This document shows positions 1-9,540 of a stretch of DNA of 64,000 nucleotides, in pieces (position 1 is the first letter of the stretch; every line of letters begins with the position of its first letter). The notes beneath the pieces were generated by a model. The model made no database searches. It worked only from the letters and a program-made list of their open reading frames with translations, and was not told the DNA's origin. Location: contig JAIUNT010000003.1 of the NCBI GenBank assembly GCA_020161545.1, positions 1 through 64,000 on the forward strand. Direction: 5' to 3'. The position numbers and the translations under genes are program-made. The stretch comes from Pseudomonadota bacterium. GTDB lineage: Bacteria; Pseudomonadota; Alphaproteobacteria; Caedimonadales; UBA1908.

Positions 1-866
1 ATCTGACCATCTATGTACGGGACTCTTTTTACGAAAAGTGGGAAGCTCCCCTTCAAAAAGCCTATGAAAAGCGGGGTAAGATTCGTTTTGTCCGCCTGTC
101 CGGCACAGCGCTGACCACCCGCTTAAGGCTAGAGGGCGGGGACACTAAAGCCGATGTGGTCCTGGGCGCTGAGTCTGTCTTTATGCCCCAGTTCAAGGAG
201 ATGGGGTGTGTGGGGCATTTGGAAAGCCCACCCGCCTTTGACATTCCTTTTTCCTTAGATCCAGACTGTGTGCCCTTTTCCTATGGCTATCTGGGGATTT
301 TGTACAACGAAGACCTCACAGGAAAAACGCCGCTGCCGCGCGCGTGGCAGGATTTAGTGCATTTACCCCGGGAAAGTCTCCTTTGCGCCAATCCACAGAC
401 ATCTTCCACGGGTCTTATGTTTTGGGCTGTATTAGAGCGTGAGGGGCTTGAGGGGGACGCGCGGCCTATCTTTCGCGCGCTGCCCAAGGGGCTTGCCCAG
501 ACTTATGGTCTTTTTGCGGCAGGAAAGGCCCCCTTTGTTGTGGGTTTCACCACATCAAGCGCCCACCGCACGGGGAGCTTTGCCACCTCTCTCGTAAAAC
601 CCCTTATCTTTGATGCCCATCCGGCTCTTGCCTACGTGGCATTCCTCACGCCGCGTGCAAAGGACAGTGACGACGCACAGTTTTTTCTATCCTGCCTTGT
701 GGGAGAGAAGATTCAGGCGCAGGTGTTTGAGAGGGATCATCTTTACCCTGTTTTAAAATCTTTGCGAGAGAACGTTCCCTTCGCCGAACCAAGGGCCATA
801 TCCATGTCCTTTACCCACAAAGAGCAGTGCCGCATCCTCCAGCGCTTTTTCGCCTCCTTTTCTTAA
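1..866 (+). CDS. thiB: Thiamine ABC transporter, periplasmic substrate-binding protein (5' end missing)
   Basis: The reading frame is open from base 3 of the window, so the start and signal peptide lie upstream; about 287 residues are visible, ending at TAA 864-866. The family binds thiamine or thiamine phosphates in the periplasm and hands them to ThiP. The segment TRLRLEGGDTKADVVLGAES closely matches the ThiB pattern RLR-EG---KADVVLG, and the later segments VPFSYGYLGILYN and SSTGLMFWAVLEREG match the ThiB hinge and ligand region. The next two genes are a two-domain permease and an ATPase in the ThiB-P-Q order. A TPP riboswitch would be expected upstream, outside the window. Function is inferred from family resemblance and operon order. 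Confidence 0.88.
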   Translation, partial: LTIYVRDSFYEKWEAPLQKAYEKRGKIRFVRLSGTALTTRLRLEGGDTKADVVLGAESVFMPQFKEMGCVGHLESPPAFDIPFSLDPDCVPFSYGYLGILYNEDLTGKTPLPRAWQDLVHLPRESLLCANPQTSSTGLMFWAVLEREGLEGDARPIFRALPKGLAQTYGLFAAGKAPFVVGFTTSSAHRTGSFATSLVKPLIFDAHPALAYVAFLTPRAKDSDDAQFFLSCLVGEKIQAQVFERDHLYPVLKSLRENVPFAEPRAISMSFTHKEQCRILQRFFASFS

Positions 867-876
867 GGTGCACCCC

Positions 877-2232
877 ATGGAAAGCGTTCTTCTTGCCAGT
901 TTCGAACAAGCACTTCTTTCGGCGCTCACCAGCATATGTCTAGGGACCCCTCTGATTTTTTTGCTTTTTCAGGCGCGTGGATCACGGAAAGCCTCACTTT
1001 GTGAAGGATTTTTTTCCTTCTGCTGGATTTGTCCCGTGATGCCCGTTGTGGTGGGGATGATTCAAATTTTTGAAACGTTGGGGCTTTTTTCCTATGGTCT
1101 TTTGCCCATTGTGTTGGTGCACGCTTGGCTCAACGCACCCCTTGTGGCGCTGCTTGGGGTGCGTGCCCTTCATAATGTGAGCGCCTTCGATATGCGCCTC
1201 GCGTGCGTTCTTGGGCTGACCCCCATCAAACGCGTAGGCGTTCTCTACGCCCGTCCTTTGGGTGCGTCCCTTGTGGTCAGTGCGTCCCTTGTGTTCTTCC
1301 TATGCATCACAAGCTTTAATGTTGTTTTGTATTTGGGTCGCGACTATCCGTGGCCGTCACTGGGCTTAGCGCTCTATAGCGCGCTTTTTGACGCGTACCT
1401 TCCAGACAGAGCCATTGAGCTGACGACTCTCGTCATGGGGCTTGCTTTTCTCAAGACCTTGACCTTGGGGCTGGGCAGGCGCGGATCCGCGTCCTTGCGC
1501 GACTTTTCGGGCGCACGTCCCCCCCGTCTCTTGTGGCGCGTGATTCTCTGGGGCGTGGTCCTCGTGTGGTGCATACCTCTGTTTGCGTGTGCGCGCTTTG
1601 TCGACTTTTGGGTGCTCATGGAATGGCAGGTCTTAGTGGCAGTGGGGACCAGTGTGGGACTTTCTGTTGTGTGCGCACTTGCGTCGGTTGTGTGCGCATT
1701 TGTGATTGCTTTGTGGCTTGCCAGAAGTGCCTCAAACACCCTTTACGCGTTGCTTGCTTTCCTTGCCCTACCCAGCTTCTTGGTCGGTGGCACCCTTTAC
1801 GTGATGCTTGCCCGTATCCTGGACGTGGACGCGTGGGCCTTTCCTTTGATGGCACTAACCCAGGTCCTTGTGACGTTGCCTTGGGGGGTGCGCACCCTAC
1901 TCCCCCGGGCTCAGTTTGTTCAAAGGGCGTATGGACGCTTGTCACAGACCTTGGGTCTCACCTGGTACGCAAGAGCGGCGCATGTATTTGCGCCCCCCAT
2001 GAAAGACGCGCTCCTGAAAGCCTTTTCCCTATGCGCGGTCTTTTCCCTTGGGGACGTGGCCAGTGTGTGCCTCTTTGACGTCTCCCACACAACCCTTGTG
2101 ACCTTGGTGGGCAGGAAGCTGGAAACCTTTGATGTCGCTGGGGCACACACACTTTCGTTTCTTGTGGGGGCCCTTGCCCTTGTGTTTTATATCATTCCTC
2201 ATGTGTGGAGAACGCGCCGTGCTGACATGTAA
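877..2232 (+). CDS. thiP: Thiamine ABC transporter permease
   Basis: Inner-membrane permease of about 451 residues, almost entirely hydrophobic, with two tandem binding-protein-dependent transport modules, as in ThiP and the iron SfuB-type permeases. It is shorter than the roughly 530-residue enterobacterial ThiP. ATG 877 is preferred because TAAGG (864-868, overlapping the thiB stop) sits 8 bases upstream; a GTG at 868 is the alternative and adds three residues. It follows thiB by 10 bases and its 3' end overlaps thiQ by 14 bases, which suggests translational coupling. Identity rests on membrane topology and its position between a clear ThiB and a ThiQ-type ATPase. Confidence 0.85.
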   Translation: MESVLLASFEQALLSALTSICLGTPLIFLLFQARGSRKASLCEGFFSFCWICPVMPVVVGMIQIFETLGLFSYGLLPIVLVHAWLNAPLVALLGVRALHNVSAFDMRLACVLGLTPIKRVGVLYARPLGASLVVSASLVFFLCITSFNVVLYLGRDYPWPSLGLALYSALFDAYLPDRAIELTTLVMGLAFLKTLTLGLGRRGSASLRDFSGARPPRLLWRVILWGVVLVWCIPLFACARFVDFWVLMEWQVLVAVGTSVGLSVVCALASVVCAFVIALWLARSASNTLYALLAFLALPSFLVGGTLYVMLARILDVDAWAFPLMALTQVLVTLPWGVRTLLPRAQFVQRAYGRLSQTLGLTWYARAAHVFAPPMKDALLKAFSLCAVFSLGDVASVCLFDVSHTTLVTLVGRKLETFDVAGAHTLSFLVGALALVFYIIPHVWRTRRADM

Positions 2233-2830
2233 AAATCTACGCCTTAAGCGGGGAGACTTCTCCCTGGAGGTCACCTTGGACCTGGAGGCGGGCGAGCGTG
2301 TGGCTCTCATGGCGCCCAGCGGAGAAGGTAAAAGCACCCTCATAGAAGGCCTTGCGGGCCTCCTGGCGGCACAAAGCGGCGTGCTTTTGGCTGGGTCCCA
2401 GGACATCACTCAGCTCACCCCCCACAAGCGTCCCCTGGCGGTTTTGTTTCAGGAGGGAAATCTCTTTGACCATCTTTCGGCGACTGGGAACTGTGCCCTT
2501 GTGGGAGCGAAAAAGCACGAGAGTCTGCCTCTTCTTGAAAGGGTGGGGCTTCTTGATGTTGCAAACAAGCCCGCGGCGCAGCTCTCCGGAGGCCAAAGGC
2601 AACGGGCAAGCCTTGTGCGAGCTCTCTTGCAAAAAAAACCCTATCTCATTCTGGACGAGCCCTTCTCGGCCCTTGATAGTGAGAGCCGCGCTCTGTGCCA
2701 CGCCCTTCTCAAGGAACAGAGCGATATGGGGATCCTGTTTGCAACCCACGATCCCCGGGACACTGACTCTCTGGCCACGCGCACCCTGACCCTGAGGGAG
2801 GGGCGTGTCGCGCTATCGCCAAGGACTTAA
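2219..2830 (+). CDS. thiQ: Thiamine ABC transporter ATP-binding protein
   Basis: ABC ATPase of about 203 residues that energises thiamine uptake. Walker A is APSGEGKST, the Q-loop is in AVLFQEGNLFDHL, the ABC signature is LSGGQRQR, and Walker B is YLILDEPFSALD, followed by the switch histidine in FATHDP. FQEGNLFDHL closely resembles the FQENNLFSHL segment typical of ThiQ. I chose GTG 2219 because GGAG (2207-2210) lies 8 bases upstream and the protein then begins MLTCKNLRL, matching the usual ThiQ start; ATG 2201 and further upstream codons are possible but lie deeper inside thiP. It ends only 5 bases from the end of the convergent secreted-protein gene. Confidence 0.87.
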   Translation: MLTCKNLRLKRGDFSLEVTLDLEAGERVALMAPSGEGKSTLIEGLAGLLAAQSGVLLAGSQDITQLTPHKRPLAVLFQEGNLFDHLSATGNCALVGAKKHESLPLLERVGLLDVANKPAAQLSGGQRQRASLVRALLQKKPYLILDEPFSALDSESRALCHALLKEQSDMGILFATHDPRDTDSLATRTLTLREGRVALSPRT

Positions 2831-2835
2831 AACCG

Positions 2836-5784
2836 CTACATGGACGAAGCGGCGCTCCCTCCCCAGGGCAGTGCATTCATGTTTTCTTTCAAGATGCCCG
2901 CTTCTAAGAGAAGGGTGACAAGACCTTTATCTGTGACGGTTGTTACACCATTTTCATCCACATCCCACATGTCAACGATCGACATATCTGCGGGACGTAG
3001 ACTGTCCAGAGCCGGAAAGAAGCCAGTTGTAGGGGTGGTACTTGAGCTACTTGCAGCCGTGCGGCTGGTGGGCAGAAGAGGTTTGACAGCTTCGTTTACC
3101 TTATGACGGAAAAAACCCATTAAGCGTGCATCGTTCCAAATGTAGTCGTAGTACATTTTGATCAATGGTGTTTTTTCAAAGGCAAGCATATTTTGATAGA
3201 ACAAGTGTGCATCATGCGGAAAGGAATCTGGATGACTCACACCGATATCGCTCCCAACAAAGTTGATGATATATTTTGTTTGGTGGGTGAGTTGTGAGAT
3301 GGAAGCGGGTTCACCTACAGGGTTACCATTCGCGTCGACGGGTTGTTCAGGAAGGCCGCAGATCTGTCGCATGAGTGGGTTGTTTTCGCTCAAAACTTGA
3401 AAAGCTCCTTCACGCACCGTCGTCATTAAAAAGCCATATCCTTTGCGTTTCTCAATAGAGATATTTTCCCAATCAAACAAGGGGCTAAGTACGCTATATT
3501 TGAACTCTGAGGGGAGTGCGTTATAGAGCTCTTCCAAGTCGTCTGCTTTACCTGTGTCACACTCACGTAAATTTGTAACGATTTGCATAAAGCGATGCTC
3601 CCGACTGGACAGATGTGTTTGAGTCCCATCGTTGTCGGGAAAGGTCATAAGATGATTGAGAACACATATGATTTTTGCACTGTGGAAGTCTGTCTTTTTA
3701 CCCTTTAACAGAAGCGTCAAGAAAGACGCATCTTGTGCACCCAGCGTGTGATTCTTGAGACCTTGAAAGGAGACGTTTTTTTCATGCATGTGGCTAATTT
3801 CTTGCCGTAATGCGTCATTGAGACGGCCTTCTAACTGCGTGAAAAGAATGTGGAGGAGTGCGGGTGAGACAGTTGGTACCGTCTCCGCGTCAATGAGGAA
3901 GCCGTGGGAAAATTGCGCAATACGTTCGGGGTTTAGCGAGACATTTTTACCTGCAAAAATGATTTCTGGGGGTGTAACATGCGTCCAATCGACGTCCTTT
4001 GCGCGCCGCTCCAGCATCTTATTCCAAATATTCCACGGATTTTTAGGGTCCGTAATATCGCCTGACAGTACAGTACGTTTGCGAATGGCGTCTTGGACGA
4101 CCGGGTGATCTTCATTCCAGCCTAGTTGTTGAAAATTAAATCTTGTTGTCCCTTGGCGCCTGTGCAAAATAAAATCGCAGATACGCTTGAGTCGATCGCG
4201 ATTATCGCCATTTAACTCGTTATAACAGCGAATTAAAACATTGTGCACATCTGTAGAAAGAAGCGCCTTAAGACTAGGGATGATAATCTGATTGTCTAAG
4301 GATTGGTCTGTTCCACTATGTTCAAAAATAAAGTCCAGAGATACGGGTTGGGATTGCAAATAAGCAAGTCTGTCTTGGTGGGCAAGACGTGTTGCTTCGT
4401 GTAACGCTATGTGATCTTTACCTACAGATGCTTTCAAAAGCGCAGGAAGGGCTTCATCTGGTGCATCGGCGAAGATACCAGTGATATACGCAACATCAGA
4501 TACTCTAATGCCGTGCATGAGGGGCGCGAGGGCGATCCTTTGACGGAGGGAAAAATGTGCATTTGCCAATTCACGCAATACGCCAAAAGGGACAGTAGCG
4601 GTACTTTTCAAAAACGATTCCGCTTCTGCTGTGTTCATGCCCTGTAAAAGGACCTTGAGGGGCGCTATATTTTCAGGCGTCAATTTACCCATGACAGCGA
4701 GTGCCGCTTTTTTGTGCTCCGGTTCAAATTCAGCATGTGCAACCTGTTGAAAATTCTCTATAAAAATTCCACTTTGAACCCAAGGCCTGCATGATAAAAC
4801 AGCTTCCAATAGATCATGTGTGTCTTTTGGGGCAATCCCTGTGAAAAAAAGATTGAGAGCTGGCATCATTTCAGGCGGCAGGTATACGAGGTTGCTAAGG
4901 GCAGGAATGATAAGGTGTTGAACAAGGTTTGCATTTAAGATGAATTCAAGGTCTGTAATCTTACTGGAGGAGACGCGGCGTATTAATTTCGCAGTGTCTT
5001 TTTCTCCTGTTGCACGCGCGAGAGCAACAAAAGCCTTTTGCTTGCGCTGTGTGAAATTAACCCATCTGAAGATGATGTCGGCTCTATCCTTTGGGGCCAC
5101 GCTTAAGAAACGTCTGATGTCTTCAACGGGCATCTCTATGGCGTCGCAGAAGAGGTCGTAATACTCAGCTGAGTCCACACCGGCCATAAGGACGCTGAGT
5201 GGGCCGGCATTTTCTTTTGTCAAAAGATCAATCTTGGGAAGAATCGTGTGATGATGTCTTGGATCAAAACCCATCGCTCTGATGCGTGTCATATTCTCAA
5301 ATAATTCTGTGGGCGTGTGACGAATTAAGGTGGAGATTTTTTCAGCACAAGAAGTACTCGCCAGAATCTTGATAGTTTTCTTTTTGTCATTTGGGAGGTT
5401 TATCCAGGTTTTGAATACTTCTAACCTGTCGCAAGGATCCACGCGCAGAAGCAGTGATGCGTCCTCAGGGGGTAAAGAAGTTGCTCTATCGCGTAAGCTA
5501 TGATGATCTTCGCTCGTAAGGACCGTTTCAAGAAACTTTATGAATGTGTATACGGGATCAGCATCTTCCTCTGCCGAAAAGGGTGAAAAGTACTGTGGGA
5601 GTGTGGAGGATGAGGACGCTGGAGTGGCGCCTGCTTCATCGGATGGCGTGTAATGCATTGAAGATGACGCAGATGACGATGGCGCACATGCCTGTGTGCC
5701 TTGAGGAGTGTCGTCAGTGTGGCTGGCGTAGGATATGTGAGCAATGGCTGCAGTTGTTAACAGTGTTAAGGTGAATTTTGTCAT
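2836..5784 (-). CDS. Large secreted protein of unknown function, probable alpha-helical solenoid
   Basis: I do not recognise a family for this 982-residue protein. The N-terminus (MTKFTLTLLTTAAIAHISYA) is a plausible signal peptide, followed by a Ser/Pro-rich linker over residues 20-65 and then a long helical region. Degenerate repeats of roughly 40-80 residues can be seen: LTKENAGPLSVLMAGVDSAE, LPPEMMPALNLFFTGIAPKD and LTPENIAPLKVLLQGMNTAE share the pattern L-x-E-N-x-x-P-L-x-x-L-x-x-G, which argues for a solenoid. A second Ser/Thr-rich linker lies near residue 905. The Shine-Dalgarno is weak. By eye the gene is more AT-rich than its neighbours, which is compatible with transfer or fast evolution. 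It stands alone, convergent with thiQ. A role outside the cytoplasm is inferred from the signal peptide only. Confidence 0.75.
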   Translation of the reverse strand: MTKFTLTLLTTAAIAHISYASHTDDTPQGTQACAPSSSASSSMHYTPSDEAGATPASSSSTLPQYFSPFSAEEDADPVYTFIKFLETVLTSEDHHSLRDRATSLPPEDASLLLRVDPCDRLEVFKTWINLPNDKKKTIKILASTSCAEKISTLIRHTPTELFENMTRIRAMGFDPRHHHTILPKIDLLTKENAGPLSVLMAGVDSAEYYDLFCDAIEMPVEDIRRFLSVAPKDRADIIFRWVNFTQRKQKAFVALARATGEKDTAKLIRRVSSSKITDLEFILNANLVQHLIIPALSNLVYLPPEMMPALNLFFTGIAPKDTHDLLEAVLSCRPWVQSGIFIENFQQVAHAEFEPEHKKAALAVMGKLTPENIAPLKVLLQGMNTAEAESFLKSTATVPFGVLRELANAHFSLRQRIALAPLMHGIRVSDVAYITGIFADAPDEALPALLKASVGKDHIALHEATRLAHQDRLAYLQSQPVSLDFIFEHSGTDQSLDNQIIIPSLKALLSTDVHNVLIRCYNELNGDNRDRLKRICDFILHRRQGTTRFNFQQLGWNEDHPVVQDAIRKRTVLSGDITDPKNPWNIWNKMLERRAKDVDWTHVTPPEIIFAGKNVSLNPERIAQFSHGFLIDAETVPTVSPALLHILFTQLEGRLNDALRQEISHMHEKNVSFQGLKNHTLGAQDASFLTLLLKGKKTDFHSAKIICVLNHLMTFPDNDGTQTHLSSREHRFMQIVTNLRECDTGKADDLEELYNALPSEFKYSVLSPLFDWENISIEKRKGYGFLMTTVREGAFQVLSENNPLMRQICGLPEQPVDANGNPVGEPASISQLTHQTKYIINFVGSDIGVSHPDSFPHDAHLFYQNMLAFEKTPLIKMYYDYIWNDARLMGFFRHKVNEAVKPLLPTSRTAASSSSTTPTTGFFPALDSLRPADMSIVDMWDVDENGVTTVTDKGLVTLLLEAGILKENMNALPWGGSAASSM

Positions 5785-5954
5785 ATTTATTTCTTACATG
5801 TTGTGATTTTTTGTTAATAATATCCGATTACCTAATTGTCAAGTTTTAAGCCTTATAGAAAGATATTTTGCAAGAGAACTTGAGAAAACACACAAACGGC
5901 ATTTTCTTCATATGTAAATGTTTAAAGGTAGATCCGCGTTGATGTGAGGTAAGT

Positions 5955-5991
5955 AAAAAAAACCCCGGGAAATTGCTCTCCCGGGGTTTTT
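5955..5991 (-). terminator. Rho-independent terminator of the rpsA operon
   Basis: A perfect 8-bp stem (CCCCGGGA at 5963-5970 pairing with TCCCGGGG at 5979-5986) encloses an 8-base loop. On the minus strand it is followed by eight U residues, and it lies about 20 bases after the rpsA stop. The plus strand has a T5 run on the other side, so it could work in both directions, but no plus-strand gene ends here. Confidence 0.9.
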
Positions 5992-6012
5992 AAGGTCAGG
6001 TTGAAGAAGGAT

Positions 6013-7701
6013 TTAGTCCTTCTTCTCATCCTTTGCGCGCTCGAAAGCTGCGCCCAAGATGTCACCCAAGCTTGCACCGCTGTCCGTGGAGCCATAATGC
6101 TCAACGGCTTCGCGCTCTTCCTGAATTTCACGGCCGCGAACGGACAGTGTCAGGCGACGAGAGCGGCTGTCAATGGCGGTGATGCGTGCATCAACCTTCT
6201 CACCCACAGCAAAGCGATCTGTGCGTTGCTCGTTGCGATCCTTGGACAGCTCAGCCTTGCGGATGAAGCCAGGAACGGAACCGTTCACAAGCACCTCAAG
6301 ACCTGCTTCTGCGACTTCCGTGATCTCGCATGTCACGATGTCACCGCGTGCAACACCCTCCATGCCAGATTGGAACGGATCTTTCTCAAGCTGCTTGATA
6401 CCAAGGGCAATGCGCTCCTTGGAAGGATCAACATCAAGAACCTTCACGCGAACCTTCTCGCCCTTCTTGTAGGTCTTGATAGCCTCGTCTGGTGATACGT
6501 CCCAAGACAGATCAGACATGTGAACCATGCCGTCCAGCTCCTCAGAGACGGATACAAACAGACCAAACTCCGTGATGTTACGGATTTCACCTTCAAAGTC
6601 TGAGCCCACAGGATGATCCTTGGCAACTTTTTCCCAAGGGTTTTCCATGCATTGCTTCAGACCCAGTGCGATACGACGCTTGTTGGGATCCACTTCCAGA
6701 ACCATCACATCCACTTCCTGGTTAGGGGAAAGGATCTTGTTGGGGTGGAAGCTCTTCTTTGTCCAGCTCATCTCAGACACGTGGATAAGACCCTCAATGC
6801 CGGAATCAAGCTCAACGAACGCGCCGTAATCCGTTACATTGGTCACGTGTCCATGCAGACGCGCACCAACGGGATAACGCTCCTCAACACCGCGCCAAGG
6901 ATCTTCCTCAAGCTGCTTCATGCCAAGGGACACACGTTGTGTCTCTGCGTTGAAGCGAATGACTTGAACCTTAACGGTTTGACCCACTTGCAAGACTTCG
7001 CTGGGGTGACCCACGCGGCGCCATGAAATGTCAGTGACGTGCAACAGACCATCCAAGCCACCCAGATCCACGAACGCGCCGTAATCTGTGATGTTCTTGA
7101 CCATACCTTCGATGATTTGGTTCTCAGACAGCTTGGCCAAGACTTCGTCTCTGGCCTCTTGACGAGACTCCTCGAGGATAGAGCGACGTGACACAACAAT
7201 GTTGCCACGGGAGCGGTCCATCTTCAAAATCTGGAAGGGTTGGGCGATGCCCATGAGTGCACCAGGATCCTTGATGGGACGAATGTCCAATTGGCTCTTG
7301 GGCAAGAACGCAACAGCGCCGGAAAGATCCACCGTAAAGCCACCCTTAACGCGGCCAAAAATGGTTCCCATAACCGTTTCGTTTGCTTGGAATGAGCGCT
7401 CAAGAACGCCCCATGCTTCTTCGCGACGTGCCTTTTCACGGGACAGGACAACAAGGCCGTCCTCCACATAAACGTCGATGATGTCACCGACTTGTGGTGC
7501 CTCGTCGCTGCCGGGACGGGACAGCTCCTTCAAGGAGACACGTCCTTCGGACTTCAGACCCACATCAATGAGGGCCATGTCGTTATGGATGGAAAGAATG
7601 CGACCAGGCACAACCGTTCCAACGATTTGTGCAGAGCCAGCTTCGCTCTCCAGGAGAAGCTGCTCAAAGCTCTCCATCTCGGGTATTTGATTTTTAGTCA
7701 T
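6013..7701 (-). CDS. rpsA: 30S ribosomal protein S1
   Basis: 562-residue protein that binds mRNA on the small subunit during initiation. It consists of consecutive S1 (OB-fold) repeats. The middle ones are clear from repeated segments such as MVKNITDYGAFVDLGGLDGL, HVTNVTDYGAFVELDSGIEG and EIRNITEFGLFVSVSEELDG, each followed by HVSDMSW-like and RISLGLKQ-like endings. The length and six-domain layout are normal for proteobacterial S1. It lies 52 bases downstream of cmk, the classic cmk-rpsA arrangement, and ends in a strong terminator. Acidic and lysine-rich residues dominate the C-terminal tail. Confidence 0.97.
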   Translation of the reverse strand: MTKNQIPEMESFEQLLLESEAGSAQIVGTVVPGRILSIHNDMALIDVGLKSEGRVSLKELSRPGSDEAPQVGDIIDVYVEDGLVVLSREKARREEAWGVLERSFQANETVMGTIFGRVKGGFTVDLSGAVAFLPKSQLDIRPIKDPGALMGIAQPFQILKMDRSRGNIVVSRRSILEESRQEARDEVLAKLSENQIIEGMVKNITDYGAFVDLGGLDGLLHVTDISWRRVGHPSEVLQVGQTVKVQVIRFNAETQRVSLGMKQLEEDPWRGVEERYPVGARLHGHVTNVTDYGAFVELDSGIEGLIHVSEMSWTKKSFHPNKILSPNQEVDVMVLEVDPNKRRIALGLKQCMENPWEKVAKDHPVGSDFEGEIRNITEFGLFVSVSEELDGMVHMSDLSWDVSPDEAIKTYKKGEKVRVKVLDVDPSKERIALGIKQLEKDPFQSGMEGVARGDIVTCEITEVAEAGLEVLVNGSVPGFIRKAELSKDRNEQRTDRFAVGEKVDARITAIDSRSRRLTLSVRGREIQEEREAVEHYGSTDSGASLGDILGAAFERAKDEKKD

Positions 7702-7753
7702 ATGATTTCATAATCCTTTCGAAGAGATACCGACGTCCATTAACCAATCAGGG

Positions 7754-8413
7754 TCAGCCTTTGGGGTCGGGCGCCCTGTCAATATGGGCGCATGCTTTCT
7801 CAAAGACATCCCCTATCGAAAGATGGGAGGTATCGATGAGCACAGCGTCGGAGGCGGCCTTCAGGGGAGAAATCTCACGCTCCCGATCTTGACGATCCCG
7901 TACACGCATATCTTCAAGGACATTTGCATATATAGCGTCAATACCACGCAAGAGCAACTCTTCATAACGTCGTTTTGCTCTTATTTCTACATCTGCATCT
8001 AAAAAGAACTTAAAAGGCGCATCTGGCAGGACGCATGTGCCCACGTCGCGCCCATCCAAAATGGTGCCATTGGCGCCGGGGGGAGGGGTGCGTGCAAAGG
8101 TGCGCTGAAAGTCCAGAAGTGCTGCGCGCACCTTCGGATATGGCGCAATTTTTGACGCCATGTTGGCCACATGGTCCTGGCGAAGAATGGAGTTCACTGT
8201 GTCGCTGGCGGTCATTGTGTGGGCAAGGCTGGCCACCTCGTCTTCATTTTGGGCATCTACGTTGTTGAGGATGACCTTGAAAGCCAGGGCCCGGTACAAC
8301 AAGCCTGTCTCAAGGAGTGCGAGGTTGTAGTGACTCGCCAGGGCCTTGGCCAGGGTCCCTTTGCCAACCCCGGCAGGTCCATCAACGGCAATGATAAAAG
8401 GTGTTTGTGTCAT
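7754..8413 (-). CDS. cmk: (d)CMP kinase
   Basis: Cytidylate kinase of about 219 residues that phosphorylates CMP and dCMP with ATP. The P-loop is DGPAGVGKGTLAKALA near the N-terminus, and LDGRDVGTCVLPDAPFKFFL matches the conserved Cmk segment D-GRD-GT-V-PDA--K-FL. ATG 8413 is chosen because it gives a Cmk-like N-terminus (MTQTPFIIAVDGPAG) and overlaps the serC stop as ATGA, with GAGGT just upstream. A longer reading frame upstream runs inside serC and has no family resemblance. It is translationally coupled to serC and followed by rpsA. Confidence 0.95.
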   Translation of the reverse strand: MTQTPFIIAVDGPAGVGKGTLAKALASHYNLALLETGLLYRALAFKVILNNVDAQNEDEVASLAHTMTASDTVNSILRQDHVANMASKIAPYPKVRAALLDFQRTFARTPPPGANGTILDGRDVGTCVLPDAPFKFFLDADVEIRAKRRYEELLLRGIDAIYANVLEDMRVRDRQDREREISPLKAASDAVLIDTSHLSIGDVFEKACAHIDRAPDPKG

Positions 8414-9540
8414 AGGGTGAGTACCTCTTTTGCGGCCCAGGAAAGCCAGGTTGTGAGACACACGAGATCGTCCGTTTCGCGCGTGGGGCCACACCATACG
8501 CGCAAGCAGGGGTCTCCTTGGGCGTGATTGAGAATGTCAAAGGCCACGTTTTCCTCGGCCAGGAGCGCCGTGATCTTGCGCAGCTCCCCCCAAGGATCGT
8601 CACTCTCACGGGTGAGCTTGATACAAAGGGTGCTATAAGCGCGCACTTGGGGATCTTGGACACTATAGGCAAAGATGTCTTGGGAGGCGATCCACTGGTC
8701 CATGTGGGCTTTGTTGCGCCCCACCCGCCCCAAGAGCCCCTCAAGGCGGCCTCCTTCCATGGCCCATCTATGCCCTTGAAGACAGTCCTCTACGCATAAC
8801 ATGGAGGGTGTGTTAAGGGTCCATCCTTGGGAAAGCCCCTTGTGGAAAGCCCCCTCTCGGCGAAGGCTCATGTGAAAGGGCGTGGGCCACACAGGCGCAT
8901 GGGTTTCAAGGTGGGCAACCGCCCGTGGTCCCAAGACAAGAACGCCCTGGTTCGCTTCGCCTCCCAAACCTTTTTGCCATGAAAAGGCCGTGATATCCAA
9001 CTTGTCCCAGGCAAGGGCCATGCAGTAGGCGGCGGACGTGGCGTCACACAGGGTGAGCCCCTTTCGGCCCCCAGGAATCCAGTCGCCATCAGGCACGCAC
9101 ATACCTGACGTTGAACCGTTCCACGTAAAAAGAACGTCTTTGTCAAAGTCGACATTTGTCAGATCAGGCATGGGAGCATGGGAAGAACCCGTCAGCACCT
9201 GCCCCGGAATATTGAGGGCTTCCTCAAGGACCAATTGCCAGCGATAACCAAACACATCCCAGGCCAGCGCTTCCACGGGTCTTGTCCCTAAAAACGACCA
9301 CATGGCTGTCTCCACCGCGCCCGTGGCTGATCCGGGCACAAAAAAAATCTGGTGCGTGTCAGGAATTTCAAGAACCTGACGGGTGAGTGTCAAGGATTCC
9401 TCCAGACGCTCAAGGGATGGCGCTGATCTGTGGGACCGGGAGATCAGGGCGTTTTCGAGGGTTTTAAAGGACCAACCAGGGAATTTGACGGTGGGGCCAG
9501 AGCCAAAGCATGGGCTTGCCGGTTTATGGGGGGGGTTCAT
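8410..9540 (-). CDS. serC: Phosphoserine aminotransferase
   Basis: 376-residue PLP enzyme of serine biosynthesis that converts 3-phosphohydroxypyruvate and glutamate to phosphoserine and 2-oxoglutarate. The PLP lysine is K190 in AFSWQKGLGGE. The N-terminal SGPTVKFPGWS and the following SHRS segment are typical of the alphaproteobacterial and archaeal-type SerC subfamily (about 380-390 residues) rather than the E. coli form. It overlaps the upstream methyltransferase stop (ATGA at 9537-9540) and cmk downstream in the same way, so these genes form one coupled transcript. E. coli has aroA in the serC-cmk region; it is absent here. Confidence 0.9.
   Translation of the reverse strand: MNPPHKPASPCFGSGPTVKFPGWSFKTLENALISRSHRSAPSLERLEESLTLTRQVLEIPDTHQIFFVPGSATGAVETAMWSFLGTRPVEALAWDVFGYRWQLVLEEALNIPGQVLTGSSHAPMPDLTNVDFDKDVLFTWNGSTSGMCVPDGDWIPGGRKGLTLCDATSAAYCMALAWDKLDITAFSWQKGLGGEANQGVLVLGPRAVAHLETHAPVWPTPFHMSLRREGAFHKGLSQGWTLNTPSMLCVEDCLQGHRWAMEGGRLEGLLGRVGRNKAHMDQWIASQDIFAYSVQDPQVRAYSTLCIKLTRESDDPWGELRKITALLAEENVAFDILNHAQGDPCLRVWCGPTRETDDLVCLTTWLSWAAKEVLTL

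Noticed and set aside
1374-2409. Several long frames overlapping thiP on both strands
   Set aside because: They translate GC-biased, low-information sequence and have no family resemblance; they are shadows of thiP and thiQ.
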